Assembly: GCF_029542625.1 (NCBI RefSeq)
Contig: NZ_CP120733.1
Coordinates: 434,001 to 498,000, forward strand
From: Tepidibacter hydrothermalis
GTDB lineage: Bacteria > Bacillota > Clostridia > Peptostreptococcales > Peptostreptococcaceae
Reading direction: 5' to 3'
DNA: 64,000 nt
The notes beneath the pieces were generated by a model that was not told the origin of the DNA, searched no databases, and was given only the letters and a program-made list of their open reading frames with translations. Below, piece after piece: positions 29,649 through 39,153 of the stretch. A program made the translations under genes and the position numbers. The first letter of the stretch is position 1; each line of letters begins with the position of its first letter.

Positions 29649-29817
29649 TATTATTCAAATATCACCATTATTTGAACAACAGATTTTAAGAGAAGAAAAA
29701 ATAACATACATAAATATTAATTCAAAAGCATTAACATTTATTAATTTTAGAGTCATAGATTTAGCTTTCAATCAATGGTTGAGGGCTTTTTTGATACCCA
29801 AAAGGAGGAGTTTAAAT

Positions 29818-30657
29818 ATGAAATTATTAAGAAACAGAACCATCTTAGGGGTAGCATGTATCGTGCTATCCCTTATTATTTGTTTTGGATTGACACCACT
29901 TTTTAATAATGCAATCGTAGCAAAGACTAATGTGATTAGAGTATCAGAAAACATTGCTAAAGGTGAATTAATAACATCTAAAAAAGTTCAAACTGTAGAA
30001 GTTGGAGGATACAATCTACCTGACTCAGTCCTAAAAAATCCAGAAAACATAATAGGTAAATATGCAAAAGCAGATTTATATAAGGGAGATTATATCTTAA
30101 ATACAAAAGTATCAGACAATCCCCTTGCTAACTATGAATATCTATATGATTTCAATGGAAGCGAAAGAGCTATATCAGTAAGTATCAAAAGCTTTGCAGC
30201 AGGACTTTCAGGAAAATTGCAAGCTAGGGATATCGTATCTATTATGGTATCAGAGTATGGAGAATTAAAAGAAACTATAAGTCCTGAACAACTTCAATAT
30301 GTACAAGTTTTAGCAGTAACATCAGGTACAGGAATGGATACAGATGAATATGCAAACAAGGAAGATGAAAGAATCGAAAAAGATAAAGATCTTCCAGCAA
30401 CGATTACTTTTAGAGCATCTCCAGAACAAGCAAAATTACTTACAGAGCTTGAAGTAAAGGGTAAAATTCATGTTGTATTTGTTTATAGAGGAAACAAATA
30501 CAACTCTGAAAAATTCTTAAAAGAACAAGCTAAAATATTATCAGGAAATGAAGAACAAGTAGTACAAGAAAAAAACTTAGAAAATAATGAGGCTTCAACT
30601 GATGTGAAAACCACTGAAAATACTTCAGGAGAGGATGATGGCAATGCAGAAGAATAA
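29818..30657 (+). CDS. CpaB-like SAF-domain pilus assembly protein
   Basis: 279 residues. One N-terminal TM helix (ILGVACIVLSLIICFGLTPL), then a SAF domain (VIRVSENIAKGELITSKKVQ) and an RcpC/CpaB region (ERAISVSIKSFAAGLSGKLQ, ARDIVSIMV), with an acidic tail. ATG 29818 is chosen after AAAGGAGGAG; upstream in-frame ATGs lack a site. CpaB is periplasm/cell-surface-facing in Tad pilus machines. It overlaps the next gene. Confidence 0.85.
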   Translation: MKLLRNRTILGVACIVLSLIICFGLTPLFNNAIVAKTNVIRVSENIAKGELITSKKVQTVEVGGYNLPDSVLKNPENIIGKYAKADLYKGDYILNTKVSDNPLANYEYLYDFNGSERAISVSIKSFAAGLSGKLQARDIVSIMVSEYGELKETISPEQLQYVQVLAVTSGTGMDTDEYANKEDERIEKDKDLPATITFRASPEQAKLLTELEVKGKIHVVFVYRGNKYNSEKFLKEQAKILSGNEEQVVQEKNLENNEASTDVKTTENTSGEDDGNAEE

Positions 30658-31468
30658 AATTATTGCAGTATGGGGAAATCACAATAGTGGGAAAACAACT
30701 CTTGCTGCAAAAATTGCAAATGAATTATCAAAGAAAAAGAAGAATGTCATCCTTGTGCTTTGTGATAATATAACACCTACAGTAAGTACAATTCTGCCAT
30801 TGACAGATGCCAAAAATCAATCATTAGGAGAGTTACTTTCTTCAATTCAGATTACACAAGAAAGTATACTACAAAAATGCATTACCTTAGGGAAAAATGA
30901 TTATTTAAGTGTTATAGGATATTTGCATGGTGAAAATGAAAGAACTTATGCAAAGTACAGCAAAGAAAGGGTGGTAGATTTATTTATACTTTTGAAGCAT
31001 TTGGCAGATTACATTATTATTGATTGCAGCAGTTTAGTATCTTACGACATATTATCAAGGACAGCTCTTGAATTAGCAGATCAGGTCATTCGTCTTATAA
31101 GTCCTGATTTAAAGGCGATTAGCTTTTATGATTCTTGCTTGCCACAATTTGCTGAAAGAAAGTATAATCTTCAAAATCATATGAAGGTGCTTTCAAATGT
31201 TAAATATACTATGCCAACAGATAGTGTGGCAAATAGGTTTGGCGGTGTACCTTTAGAAATTCCTTTTATAGAAGAAATCGAAAAACAGTATTTAGAAGGA
31301 CGATTATTTGAGAGTTTAGCAGATAAAAAAAGCCAAGACTATGTTAAAGCAATTAATGAGATTATAGCTATCATAGAAGGTGCAAAGGAATTGCCAGAGA
31401 AAGTAAAAGAAAAAAGGCAATTTAATAATCCATTAAAAGGATTTAAATGGATGCGAGGTGCTAAATGA
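30635..31468 (+). CDS. CpaE-like ParA-fold ATPase
   Basis: 277 residues. Walker A GNHNSGKTTLAAKIANEL (residues ~14-31), LVLCDN and the YIIIDCSSLVSYD Walker B region. The lysine of the deviant ParA motif is replaced (NHNSGKT), so it is a MinD/CpaE-type protein. These localise Tad machinery at the membrane. The gene overlaps both neighbours, as expected for a tightly coupled operon. Confidence 0.8.
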   Translation: MMAMQKNKIIAVWGNHNSGKTTLAAKIANELSKKKKNVILVLCDNITPTVSTILPLTDAKNQSLGELLSSIQITQESILQKCITLGKNDYLSVIGYLHGENERTYAKYSKERVVDLFILLKHLADYIIIDCSSLVSYDILSRTALELADQVIRLISPDLKAISFYDSCLPQFAERKYNLQNHMKVLSNVKYTMPTDSVANRFGGVPLEIPFIEEIEKQYLEGRLFESLADKKSQDYVKAINEIIAIIEGAKELPEKVKEKRQFNNPLKGFKWMRGAK

Positions 31469-32853
31469 TGAATAACATATTACTAGATTCTCCACAAAAC
31501 ATTAGAGAGTTTTCAGATATTCTTCATGAAGTACAAGAATACATTTCAGGAAAATATGCTTTACTAATATCAGATGATAGCGAAAGACAGAAGGAACAAA
31601 TAAAGTCGTATATTACAAAATATTTAATGGATTATTCTCTAGCAGTTGAGGACTTAACTCTTGATGAATTAGTGGAAAAATTATATTCAGAAATGGCAGA
31701 GTACTCATTTTTGACAAAATATCTATTTAGAAATGATATAGAGGAAATCAATATTAATTCATGGCAGGATATAAAAGTAACCTATTCAAATGGTGAGATA
31801 TTACCAATAAAGGAGCATTTCAATTCACCAAAACACGCTGTTGATGTGATGAGAAGATTGCTTCATAAAAGTGGTATGATATTAGATCATTCACAGCCTA
31901 TTGTAGTTGGACATTTATCAGAAAAGATTCGTATTACAGTACTAGGGCAAGGTGTAATTGATCCTAACATGGGTGTTGCAGTTTCAATCAGGATAGTAAA
32001 TCCTAAGAAACTTGTAAAAGAGGATTTTATAAAACATCATACTGCAAATGAAGAAATGCTTGAGTTCTTAAGTTTAGCCCATAGATATGGCGAAAGTATG
32101 TGCTTAACAGGAGCTACATCAAGTGGTAAAACAACTTTAATGAGCTGGATTTTATCAACGCTTCCAGATAACAAAAGAATTTATACTATTGAAAATGGAA
32201 CAAGAGAATTTAATCTTGTGAAAAGAAATGAAAAGGGTGAAGTTATCAACAATATTATCCACACAGTTACAAGACATAGTGATGATCCAAAGCAGAATAT
32301 TACCATGGTAAAGCTTCTTGAAACAGGATTAACAGTTAATCCTGATTATATATGTGTTGCAGAAATGAAATCAGAGGAGGCGTTCTTTGCTCAAGAAGCA
32401 GCGAGAACAGGTCATGGAGTAACCACTACAATTCATGCTAGTTCATGTATTGCTACCTATTATCGTATGGTAACTTTATGTAAGCAGCGTTATGATATGG
32501 ATGAAAGAACACTATATAATCTTGTGACAGAAGCATTTCCAATAGTAGCATTTTGTAAGAAATTAGAGGACAATTCACGTCATATCATGGAAATAACGGA
32601 ATGTGAAATTAAAGATGATGGCACAAGAAATATTAGAACCCTTTATAAATTCAATGTAACGGACAATAGTATGGTTGATGGAAAACTAAAAATAATAGGG
32701 GAATATGAAAAAGTAAATGATATGTCGAAGTCACTGCAAAAGAGGTTACTTGAAAATGGGATGCCTAGAAACATCCTTCAAACGTTCATAGGCTGGTCGC
32801 AGAAAAAATCTGCTGCTCGCCCATGCAGCCTGGGTGGTGAATCAAATGAATAG
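31465..32853 (+). CDS. CpaF/TadA-type secretion ATPase
   Basis: 462 residues. Secretion-superfamily ATPase: N-terminal domain with INSWQDIKVTYSNGEI, Walker A CLTGATSSGKTTLMSWIL (~213), the Asp box YTIENGTREFNL, Walker B YICVAEMKSEEAFFA, and His box TGHGVTTTIHAS. It powers assembly of Tad pili (and is VirB11-like). Its stop codon overlaps the next gene start. Confidence 0.92.
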   Translation: MMNNILLDSPQNIREFSDILHEVQEYISGKYALLISDDSERQKEQIKSYITKYLMDYSLAVEDLTLDELVEKLYSEMAEYSFLTKYLFRNDIEEININSWQDIKVTYSNGEILPIKEHFNSPKHAVDVMRRLLHKSGMILDHSQPIVVGHLSEKIRITVLGQGVIDPNMGVAVSIRIVNPKKLVKEDFIKHHTANEEMLEFLSLAHRYGESMCLTGATSSGKTTLMSWILSTLPDNKRIYTIENGTREFNLVKRNEKGEVINNIIHTVTRHSDDPKQNITMVKLLETGLTVNPDYICVAEMKSEEAFFAQEAARTGHGVTTTIHASSCIATYYRMVTLCKQRYDMDERTLYNLVTEAFPIVAFCKKLEDNSRHIMEITECEIKDDGTRNIRTLYKFNVTDNSMVDGKLKIIGEYEKVNDMSKSLQKRLLENGMPRNILQTFIGWSQKKSAARPCSLGGESNE

Positions 32854-33775
32854 CATGATTTTAATAGCTTTCTTAGGATTAGTAACAGGCTCTTTTATAT
32901 TACTTGAAACATCGCCCTTTGAAATGATGAAGGAAATATCAAAATTATTTGATAAAAAAGAGCAGTCTTTAAAAAAAAAAATAAAAGATGCTACATCAAC
33001 CAAAAAGAAAAAGGGGATAAGAAAATTAATTGAAGAAACAAAGGAAATATTAAAAGCTACAAATAAAGAAGGTAGTTTTACAAGGATTTGCATTGTATCT
33101 TTTACATTATTGATAGTAGGAATATTAATGGCAGTGTTAATAAACAACATGTTTTTAATTCCTGTATTGGCAATAGGTTTTTCATTATTCCCCTTTTGGT
33201 ATGTGAAATTTACAGCTACTAAGTGGAAGAAAGAGCTGAATGGTGAATTAGAAACTGCTTTATCGGTAATTACCACATCTTATATGAGAAGTGAAAACAT
33301 TATTACTGCTATTGATGAAAATATTAATTATATCAATCCACATGTACATGATGTATTCAAAGTTTTTCTAACTCAAACCAAGTTAATCAATTCAAATATA
33401 AAGATAGCACTTGAGGGTCTTAAATATAAGATTGATAGTGCTGTTTTTCATGAATGGGTGGATGCGGTTATTGATTGCCAAGAGGATAAGAATCTTAAAA
33501 GCACATTAACACCTATTGTATCGAAGCTATCAGATATGAGAATTGTATCCGCAGAATTAGATTATTTGCTTTATGAACCTGTAAAAGAGTTTATTACTAT
33601 GGCAATTCTTTTAGTTGGTAATATTCCTTTAATGTATTTTCTAAATAAGGATTGGTTTAATACATTGATGTTTACTACTATTGGGAAATTAATACTTGCC
33701 ATATGTGCTGTGGTGATTTTCATATCCCTTGCAGCAGTTATTAGGTTATCAAAACCTGTTGAGTATAAGAGGTAG
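32846..33775 (+). CDS. TadB-like inner-membrane platform protein
   Basis: 309 residues. A TM helix at the start (MILIAFLGLVTGSFILLE), a Lys-rich cytosolic part, two TMs (~90-130), a soluble T2SSF-like domain (GELETALSVITTSYMRSENI), and C-terminal TMs. It matches TadB of type IVc pili. The start is placed at ATG 32846; GTG 32834 is possible. Confidence 0.8.
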   Translation: MNSMILIAFLGLVTGSFILLETSPFEMMKEISKLFDKKEQSLKKKIKDATSTKKKKGIRKLIEETKEILKATNKEGSFTRICIVSFTLLIVGILMAVLINNMFLIPVLAIGFSLFPFWYVKFTATKWKKELNGELETALSVITTSYMRSENIITAIDENINYINPHVHDVFKVFLTQTKLINSNIKIALEGLKYKIDSAVFHEWVDAVIDCQEDKNLKSTLTPIVSKLSDMRIVSAELDYLLYEPVKEFITMAILLVGNIPLMYFLNKDWFNTLMFTTIGKLILAICAVVIFISLAAVIRLSKPVEYKR

Positions 33776-33790
33776 AAGGGAGGGGATACA

Positions 33791-34663
33791 ATGATACCAA
33801 TTCTAATTATTTTTGCTAGCATTTTTACTTTAGGAGCATATTTAATCTTTGCAGATTTATTAAAACTACCAACGAGAAAGGTAACAAAAGCTGTACTTGC
33901 AATAAATCGAAGAGAAAAGAAAAAGTCAAAGAATTTTGAGATGTTCATTAATGAATTATCGATGAAATTATCAAAATTCAGTAAACTGACAGATTATAAC
34001 AGAAGAAAAATTTCAGCAACATTAAAATCAGCAAATATAAAATTATCACCTGAAACATTTATAGCAAGAGCATGGGTAAAAGCAGGGCTAACTTTATTGT
34101 TTATAGTTCCTGCTTTTCTTATTTTTCCAATTATATTTCCACTCATCTTATTTCTTGCAGTAGCTGTTTATTTTAAAGAAATAAGATGTGCAGATGAAGC
34201 AGTAAGGAAAAGACGTGAGGATATAGAATTTGAGCTACCAAGATTTGTTTCTACACTAACACAGGAATTAAAAGCAAGTCGAAATGTATTATCTATCCTT
34301 GAAACATATAAACAAAATGCAGGAAAAAGCTTTAAAAATGAGTTAGAGATAACCGTTGCGGATATGAAATCAGGGAGTTATGAATCTGCTCTTACGAGAT
34401 TAGAAGCAAGGCTTGGAAGCTCTCAGCTTTCAGATGTTGTAAGAGGTTTGATTGGTGTTATTCGTGGGGATGATGGTGTAGTCTATTTTCAAATGTTATC
34501 CCATGATTTAAAGCAGTTGGAGCTACAAAGATTAAAGACTATTGCTATGAAAAGACCGAGTAAAATCCGTAAATATTCCTTTGCAATGCTATTTTGTTTC
34601 TTGTTGATGTATTTATCAGTCATGTTTGTTGAGATTGTTAAAACTCTTGGGAAGATGTTCTAG
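33791..34663 (+). CDS. TadC-like inner-membrane platform protein
   Basis: 290 residues with TMs at both ends and in the middle and a T2SSF domain (EFELPRFVSTLTQELKASRN, VVRGLIGVIRGDDG). Partner of TadB. GGGAGGGG precedes ATG. The next gene follows after 12 bases. Confidence 0.82.
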   Translation: MIPILIIFASIFTLGAYLIFADLLKLPTRKVTKAVLAINRREKKKSKNFEMFINELSMKLSKFSKLTDYNRRKISATLKSANIKLSPETFIARAWVKAGLTLLFIVPAFLIFPIIFPLILFLAVAVYFKEIRCADEAVRKRREDIEFELPRFVSTLTQELKASRNVLSILETYKQNAGKSFKNELEITVADMKSGSYESALTRLEARLGSSQLSDVVRGLIGVIRGDDGVVYFQMLSHDLKQLELQRLKTIAMKRPSKIRKYSFAMLFCFLLMYLSVMFVEIVKTLGKMF

Positions 34664-34675
34664 GAGGTGAGAAAA

Positions 34676-35068
34676 TTGAAGAAAATCTTAGTATCAAATC
34701 GTGGAGAAGGATATATAGATACAGCAGTGATAGTGATTGTTGCAATGCTTGTTATAGCAATGGCTGTTAAAGTATATCCTGTATTTATTGCTAAAAATGA
34801 ATTAAATACATTTGCAGTAGAGCTAGCAAGAGTAGCGGAGATAGAAGGAAGAATCGGAAGTGTAACAAAAGCTAAAGAAAATGAACTAAAAGCTAGTATG
34901 GGAATTTCCCCAAATATACAATGGTCAAGAACGGGAAAAATTCAGCTAAATGAGGAATTTAGCGTAGTTGTTAGCCATACAGTAGACATAGGATTTTTTG
35001 AGTTTGGATCATTTCCTATAACACTTAAATCAAAAGCAACAGGTAGATCGGAGGTATATTATAAATGA
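34676..35068 (+). CDS. DUF4320 pseudopilin-like protein
   Basis: 130 residues from TTG 34676, 8 bases after AGGAGG. The N-terminus LVSNRGEGYIDTAVIVIVAM and the following hydrophobic helix look like a class III prepilin signal (G-E-G-Y/F-x-x-x-A) that the operon's prepilin peptidase could cut. The rest is beta-rich. Likely minor pilin or surface component. Family name from memory. Confidence 0.7.
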   Translation: MKKILVSNRGEGYIDTAVIVIVAMLVIAMAVKVYPVFIAKNELNTFAVELARVAEIEGRIGSVTKAKENELKASMGISPNIQWSRTGKIQLNEEFSVVVSHTVDIGFFEFGSFPITLKSKATGRSEVYYK

Positions 35069-35586
35069 TAAGCAAGTTGAAAAACAAAGATGGCAGCGCA
35101 GTAATAATTGCTTGTATAGTTGTAATATGCCTATTACTTTTATTTACCGTTATAAGTGAGTATTTAAGACTTCAAATTATTGCAAAAGGTGTTCGTGATG
35201 CTGTTCAGACATCAGTGATATCCGTTGCAATAGAAAATTATGATGATGTATATAACGGACTTAGAGAAGGTTACTCTGGAGGATATGAGCTTGATAGCAA
35301 TGATCGTTGGAAAAGTAAAGTTGATGAAGGAGCTGTTTTATCCAATCTTAGCGATGTTTTAGGACTAAAAAATGGGGGGAAATATACAGGTTCACAACTT
35401 GAATATACCATATCTAATCTTGATATCAATATACTAAATACACCATTTGCTCCAAGTGGAAATTCTAAAAAGTTTGAATCAGAAGTATGGTTAAACCTTG
35501 AAGTACCTTTATCCTTTGGATGGAATAAACTGTCACCACTTAAGATTCGTATGAAAGTAAATGCAGGATATACACCTAAATTTTAA
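35065..35586 (+). CDS. TadE/TadG-like minor pilin
   Basis: 173 residues. The start SKLKNKDGSAVIIACIVVIC followed by LLLLFTVISEYLRLQ is a TadE-like prepilin signal with long hydrophobic helix. A soluble beta domain with aromatic residues follows. It overlaps the previous stop by four bases. A hairpin-prone 158-base gap follows before the next gene. Confidence 0.7.
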   Translation: MISKLKNKDGSAVIIACIVVICLLLLFTVISEYLRLQIIAKGVRDAVQTSVISVAIENYDDVYNGLREGYSGGYELDSNDRWKSKVDEGAVLSNLSDVLGLKNGGKYTGSQLEYTISNLDINILNTPFAPSGNSKKFESEVWLNLEVPLSFGWNKLSPLKIRMKVNAGYTPKF

Positions 35587-35744
35587 ATTTGAAATGAGTG
35601 ATTACTGGACATTCAAATTTTAGATTGATAGTATGTAAATATACAATATGTATTAATTATACATATCAAAACTTGGAGTTAAAATGTCATGAAAAGAGAT
35701 TGAATGTTTGAGATAAAAACAGCGATTAAAGGAGGACAACAGAT

Positions 35745-36326
35745 ATGAAAAAAATGAATACGAAAACAAAAAGAGCAAGGATGATAGCAACCCTTTTAGT
35801 GGTAGGGATTATTCTTATTGGAGCAATTTATGTAAAAATAAGTCCTAAAGATACCAATAAAGATATATTAATAGAAGAAAAAACTACCCACAATACAGTA
35901 GTGGATGCTATTGAAGTACCTAAAGAAGAAGTTGTAAAAGTAGAAGTTTCTAAAATCAAAGAAGAAGTAGTTATAAGAGATACAGATCATAAAGTAGAAA
36001 AAGAAGTCATTAAAGAACCTTTATCAAAGGAACCTGAAAAACCCCAAAATACCCCACCTGAAAAGAAACCTCAAACAAAAGATGATGTTGAAGATATGAT
36101 AAAAGAACCTGAGTATGAAAAGGAAGAGGTAATCTATATTCCTGAAGATAAGGAAGAACCTAAGATGAAAATTGAATCTAAAACTAATGATACTGAAAAA
36201 AGCAATTTAGTTCCTGATTCTCAAAATCCATTTTTACAAGAAGATATTCCTAGTAATGGTGATGGGGGAAAAATAAAAGGATCGGATCTTGGTGATGGAG
36301 AATGGGGTACTGGAGACAAATTTTAA
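35745..36326 (+). CDS. DUF6550-like membrane-anchored Lys/Glu/Pro-rich protein
   Basis: 193 residues. One N-terminal TM helix (MIATLLVVGIILIGAIYVKI), then a long disordered stalk of K/E/P/D residues (EPEKPQNTPPEKKPQTK and similar), ending GSDLGDGEWGTGDKF. It resembles anchored spacer proteins of ICE transfer operons. GGAGGACA precedes ATG. No enzymatic domain. Confidence 0.65.
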   Translation: MKKMNTKTKRARMIATLLVVGIILIGAIYVKISPKDTNKDILIEEKTTHNTVVDAIEVPKEEVVKVEVSKIKEEVVIRDTDHKVEKEVIKEPLSKEPEKPQNTPPEKKPQTKDDVEDMIKEPEYEKEEVIYIPEDKEEPKMKIESKTNDTEKSNLVPDSQNPFLQEDIPSNGDGGKIKGSDLGDGEWGTGDKF

Positions 36327-36455
36327 TCTAATAAAAATTAAAATTTGACTACGTTTAAGAAATATGTTGTAATTTGAGTCAATGCTAAATATAATTAAAT
36401 AAGGTCATAATTGTAGAAAAATATGAATTAAACATATACTTTGGAGGTACGAAAA

Positions 36456-36953
36456 ATGGAAAATAAAAAAGCTAAAACATCTTGTTGAGCTAGTAATGAA
36501 AATTCTACTGGTACAGTAGAAAAAGGTTATGTCTGTCCCGTTTGTTACGGAGAAACACAAGAAGTAAAAAGTAAAACTGTAAAGCATTTTGTACTTGATA
36601 GCTTTGTAGATGAAGTACAAGATTGCAAGTATCATATATGTTTAAATGAAGACTGTGATGTAATATATTTTAATTCTGACCGAAATTTAGTCTTTAAAAA
36701 GGATTCTATAAAAATTCCTATATGGTTTAAAAAGGATGCTAACCCTAAATACATTTGCTACTGTAATCAAGTTACAGAACAACAAATTATTGATGCTGTT
36801 CTTAATGAAAATGCAAAAGATATGAAGGATATTATAAAAATCACAGGAGCAATGAAAAATGGGAAGTGTGAAACTAAGAATCCTTTAGGTAAATGTTGTG
36901 GTTCTGTTATACAGGAAACTATTAAAAAAGCATTAAATATGAAAAAGCTTTAA
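36456..36953 (+). CDS. Probable selenoprotein: CopZ/BFD-like Fe-S metallochaperone with Sec at codon 11
   Basis: ATG 36456 is 7 bases after GGAGGT. Codon 11 is TGA (36486-36488) within KTSC-U-ASN; the frame then runs without a stop to TAA 36951-36953 (165 residues). The rest is a Cys-rich protein: a zinc-type site (YVCPVCYG and HICLNEDCDVIYF) and a C-terminal BFD-like [2Fe-2S] part (YICYCNQVTEQQIIDAV, KCETKNPLGKCCG). It fits a family of putative iron-sulphur metallochaperones in which the N-terminal pair is Cys-Cys, or Cys-Sec in selenoprotein versions (NCBI, as I recall, calls one branch the Csac_0668 family). A perfect 8-bp stem with a G-starting loop lies 14 bases after the TGA. The role, metal or redox handling, is inferred. 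Confidence 0.85.
36489..36521 (+). promoter_or_regulatory. Candidate bacterial SECIS element
   Basis: TTCTACTG (36503-36510), loop GTA, CAGTAGAA (36514-36521): a perfect 8-bp stem. The loop G is 22 bases after the TGA, within the usual 16-37 window for bacterial SECIS elements recognised by SelB. The hairpin is inside the coding frame, as is normal in bacteria. Confidence 0.75.
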
Positions 36954-36994
36954 GTAAAAATAATAATAGTTTCATAATATTCTTAAAATGCGAA

Positions 36995-37024
36995 TTAAGG
37001 GAATCTTCAAGGAGGTTCCCTTAA
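36995..37024 (+). terminator. Hairpin terminator after the selenoprotein gene
   Basis: TTAAGGGAA and TTCCCTTAA arms around a short loop; T content after the stem is modest. Confidence 0.65.
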
Positions 37025-37072
37025 AAATACTATATCAACATTATTCTTAAAAATATTTAAAATTTAAGATAG

Positions 37073-37104
37073 AAGACAGTTTCTTAATAGGAGCTGTCTT
37101 TTTT
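37073..37104 (+). terminator. Terminator/attenuator before the secreted protein gene
   Basis: AAGACAG and CTGTCTT arms followed by TTTTT, immediately upstream of the ribosome-binding site of the next gene. Confidence 0.7.
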
Positions 37105-37126
37105 GTATGCAAAGGAGCGTGAAATA

Positions 37127-39142
37127 TTGAAAATATTTAAGAAGATAGTATGGATGTTTGTTGTACTTGCTCTTACAGTTAATTCAATTATAGTATTTGC
37201 AGATGATAATGCGGATAGTGGTTCAGGAAATACAAATAGTGCTGCAAAAGGTAAAGGCTTTTATCGTGGAAATGAATATATGTACAAGGTTTCAGTATAT
37301 GTAGGTTTATCTGATAAAGGTGACAAAAAAAGTAATTTATCAAGAGGTTGGAAAATGATTGGAACTAGTCCAGTATATATAAAGCCTTCAAGTTTTACAT
37401 TGCATCGTAATGCAATGGGGAGTTCTAGGAATAAAGTGGATTATATAAATGGTCTATCGTTATCTCCTATAAAGATTTCTCAATATATAACTGATAATCC
37501 ACCACCAATTCCAATAACGAATGGTGGAAATATTAATTCTGTAAAATCATATTTTGGCGATACTAGAACATTACTAGGATTAATAGATGGTTTTGCACGA
37601 CAAAAAGGAACAACCAAAGAAGGCTTGGTATCTAATATTAATTTTACTATAAAAGGGGAAACAAAGAGATTTTCACCAGATGTGATATTACCTATAAAAA
37701 CAAATGGAGTATATCAAAATCAAGTTCCTTGGCTTATAATCTATGAACCTGTTATTATCTCATATCTTAAAGGCAAAAAAACAGTATTAGCATTTACAGC
37801 AACGGAATATGCATTAGCTCAAAAACTAGGATATTTTAATTTCAAATTTGGTAGTACAGGTCAATATATTTCAGGAATGACACACTCTGATTTGCCGAAT
37901 TCTATTATTTTGGAAGAAAGCTGGTTTGGATATCCAGTAACTTCTGCATTACCAGATGATGTTTATTGGAGTGAAGATAGAATCATATCAGGTGGTGGTT
38001 GGGGAATGAGAATGTTAAAACCAAATGCTACTAATGCAGTGGAAAATGATACGACCTACGATTATGAATATAGAGTTGATACGGATGTAATAACTTCTGT
38101 AAGGATTTATGCAAGTAAGGATATTACTCCTGATAATAGACATGAAAGTGAGGCAGCTTATAAAAATCCTAAAAAGAATACAGCTACAGTAATCATGACT
38201 GCTAACGGTTATTCCAAAAGTACAGAAGTTATCATACCTAGTGGCGGATCTGAATTAGTTTGGATAAAATGGCATACTCCAGCTACTCCACAAGATGTAG
38301 TAATTGATGTTAAAGTTACAGGAAATTCAGCAGCCAAAATAGATGGGAAAAGTAGAAGGGCCACTATTACAGGAAAAGTTGTTGATTTAGGAGTAAATCC
38401 TCCACCAAATCCTACAGCCAATGATACCAATAAAGGATTTTCTATTCCAAGCGTTCCAATAAAAGCTGACAAATCTAGTGCTAATTGGGGAATATACAGC
38501 TGTAGTTGGATACCAAATTGGGTATGGCATCCAAAATGGGAATGGGAAAGTCATTGGGTGAAAAAAATCTATAGATATCATCATAGTGGAGGCTGCAAAT
38601 CTGATGGAAGTTGTCCTGGACATCGTAGGACGAAATGGGTTGATAAAGGGAAGTGGGTTGATAATGGGCGATGGGTAGATGAAGGAAATTGGAAATATGA
38701 TTTTACAAACTATAAAGCAACACTTTCAGCTAATATGAACCTTTACCCTGATAGTAAATCCCCAACTGCAAGGAATAAGACAATGAAATCTGGGTATGGT
38801 GTTAATGTTGATGTTTTAACAAATATTCATTCTAATGCACCAAGTAGCCATATTACCTATACACAAAATGTTATCTCATATTTTCCAGAGTTTAATTATC
38901 AAAGCTATTGGCGTTTACTTGATATGACAAGCTATGGAAACTTTCAATTTAAGAAAAATAAATATTCAACTTATAATAATAGAGTACATTTTACTCCTGT
39001 TTGGTATCCTGATGGCAGATATAAAGTTTATGCAGAAGTAATAGATATGTGGACACCAGAAGGAATGCTAAGAGTTAATCTTGATGACGATATAAACATT
39101 GATGGAAATTTATTTGAAGATTGGCACATTGGTCCGAAATAG
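37127..39142 (+). CDS. Large secreted Trp-rich protein of the transfer operon
   Basis: 671 residues from TTG 37127 (AAAGGAG, 9 bases). A signal peptide (IFKKIVWMFVVLALTVNSII, cleavage near VFA) is followed by a long beta-rich extracellular body with no family I can name. Around residues 460-530 there is a Trp-rich run (WIPNWVWHPKWEWESHW) and a degenerate triplicate of W-V-D-x-G-x (KWVDKGKWVDNGRWVDEG), with a CKSDGSCPGH motif between. It may bind cell walls or recipient cells. There is no C-terminal sortase signal. Confidence 0.7.
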   Translation: MKIFKKIVWMFVVLALTVNSIIVFADDNADSGSGNTNSAAKGKGFYRGNEYMYKVSVYVGLSDKGDKKSNLSRGWKMIGTSPVYIKPSSFTLHRNAMGSSRNKVDYINGLSLSPIKISQYITDNPPPIPITNGGNINSVKSYFGDTRTLLGLIDGFARQKGTTKEGLVSNINFTIKGETKRFSPDVILPIKTNGVYQNQVPWLIIYEPVIISYLKGKKTVLAFTATEYALAQKLGYFNFKFGSTGQYISGMTHSDLPNSIILEESWFGYPVTSALPDDVYWSEDRIISGGGWGMRMLKPNATNAVENDTTYDYEYRVDTDVITSVRIYASKDITPDNRHESEAAYKNPKKNTATVIMTANGYSKSTEVIIPSGGSELVWIKWHTPATPQDVVIDVKVTGNSAAKIDGKSRRATITGKVVDLGVNPPPNPTANDTNKGFSIPSVPIKADKSSANWGIYSCSWIPNWVWHPKWEWESHWVKKIYRYHHSGGCKSDGSCPGHRRTKWVDKGKWVDNGRWVDEGNWKYDFTNYKATLSANMNLYPDSKSPTARNKTMKSGYGVNVDVLTNIHSNAPSSHITYTQNVISYFPEFNYQSYWRLLDMTSYGNFQFKKNKYSTYNNRVHFTPVWYPDGRYKVYAEVIDMWTPEGMLRVNLDDDINIDGNLFEDWHIGPK

Positions 39143-39153
39143 GAGGTGTTCCC

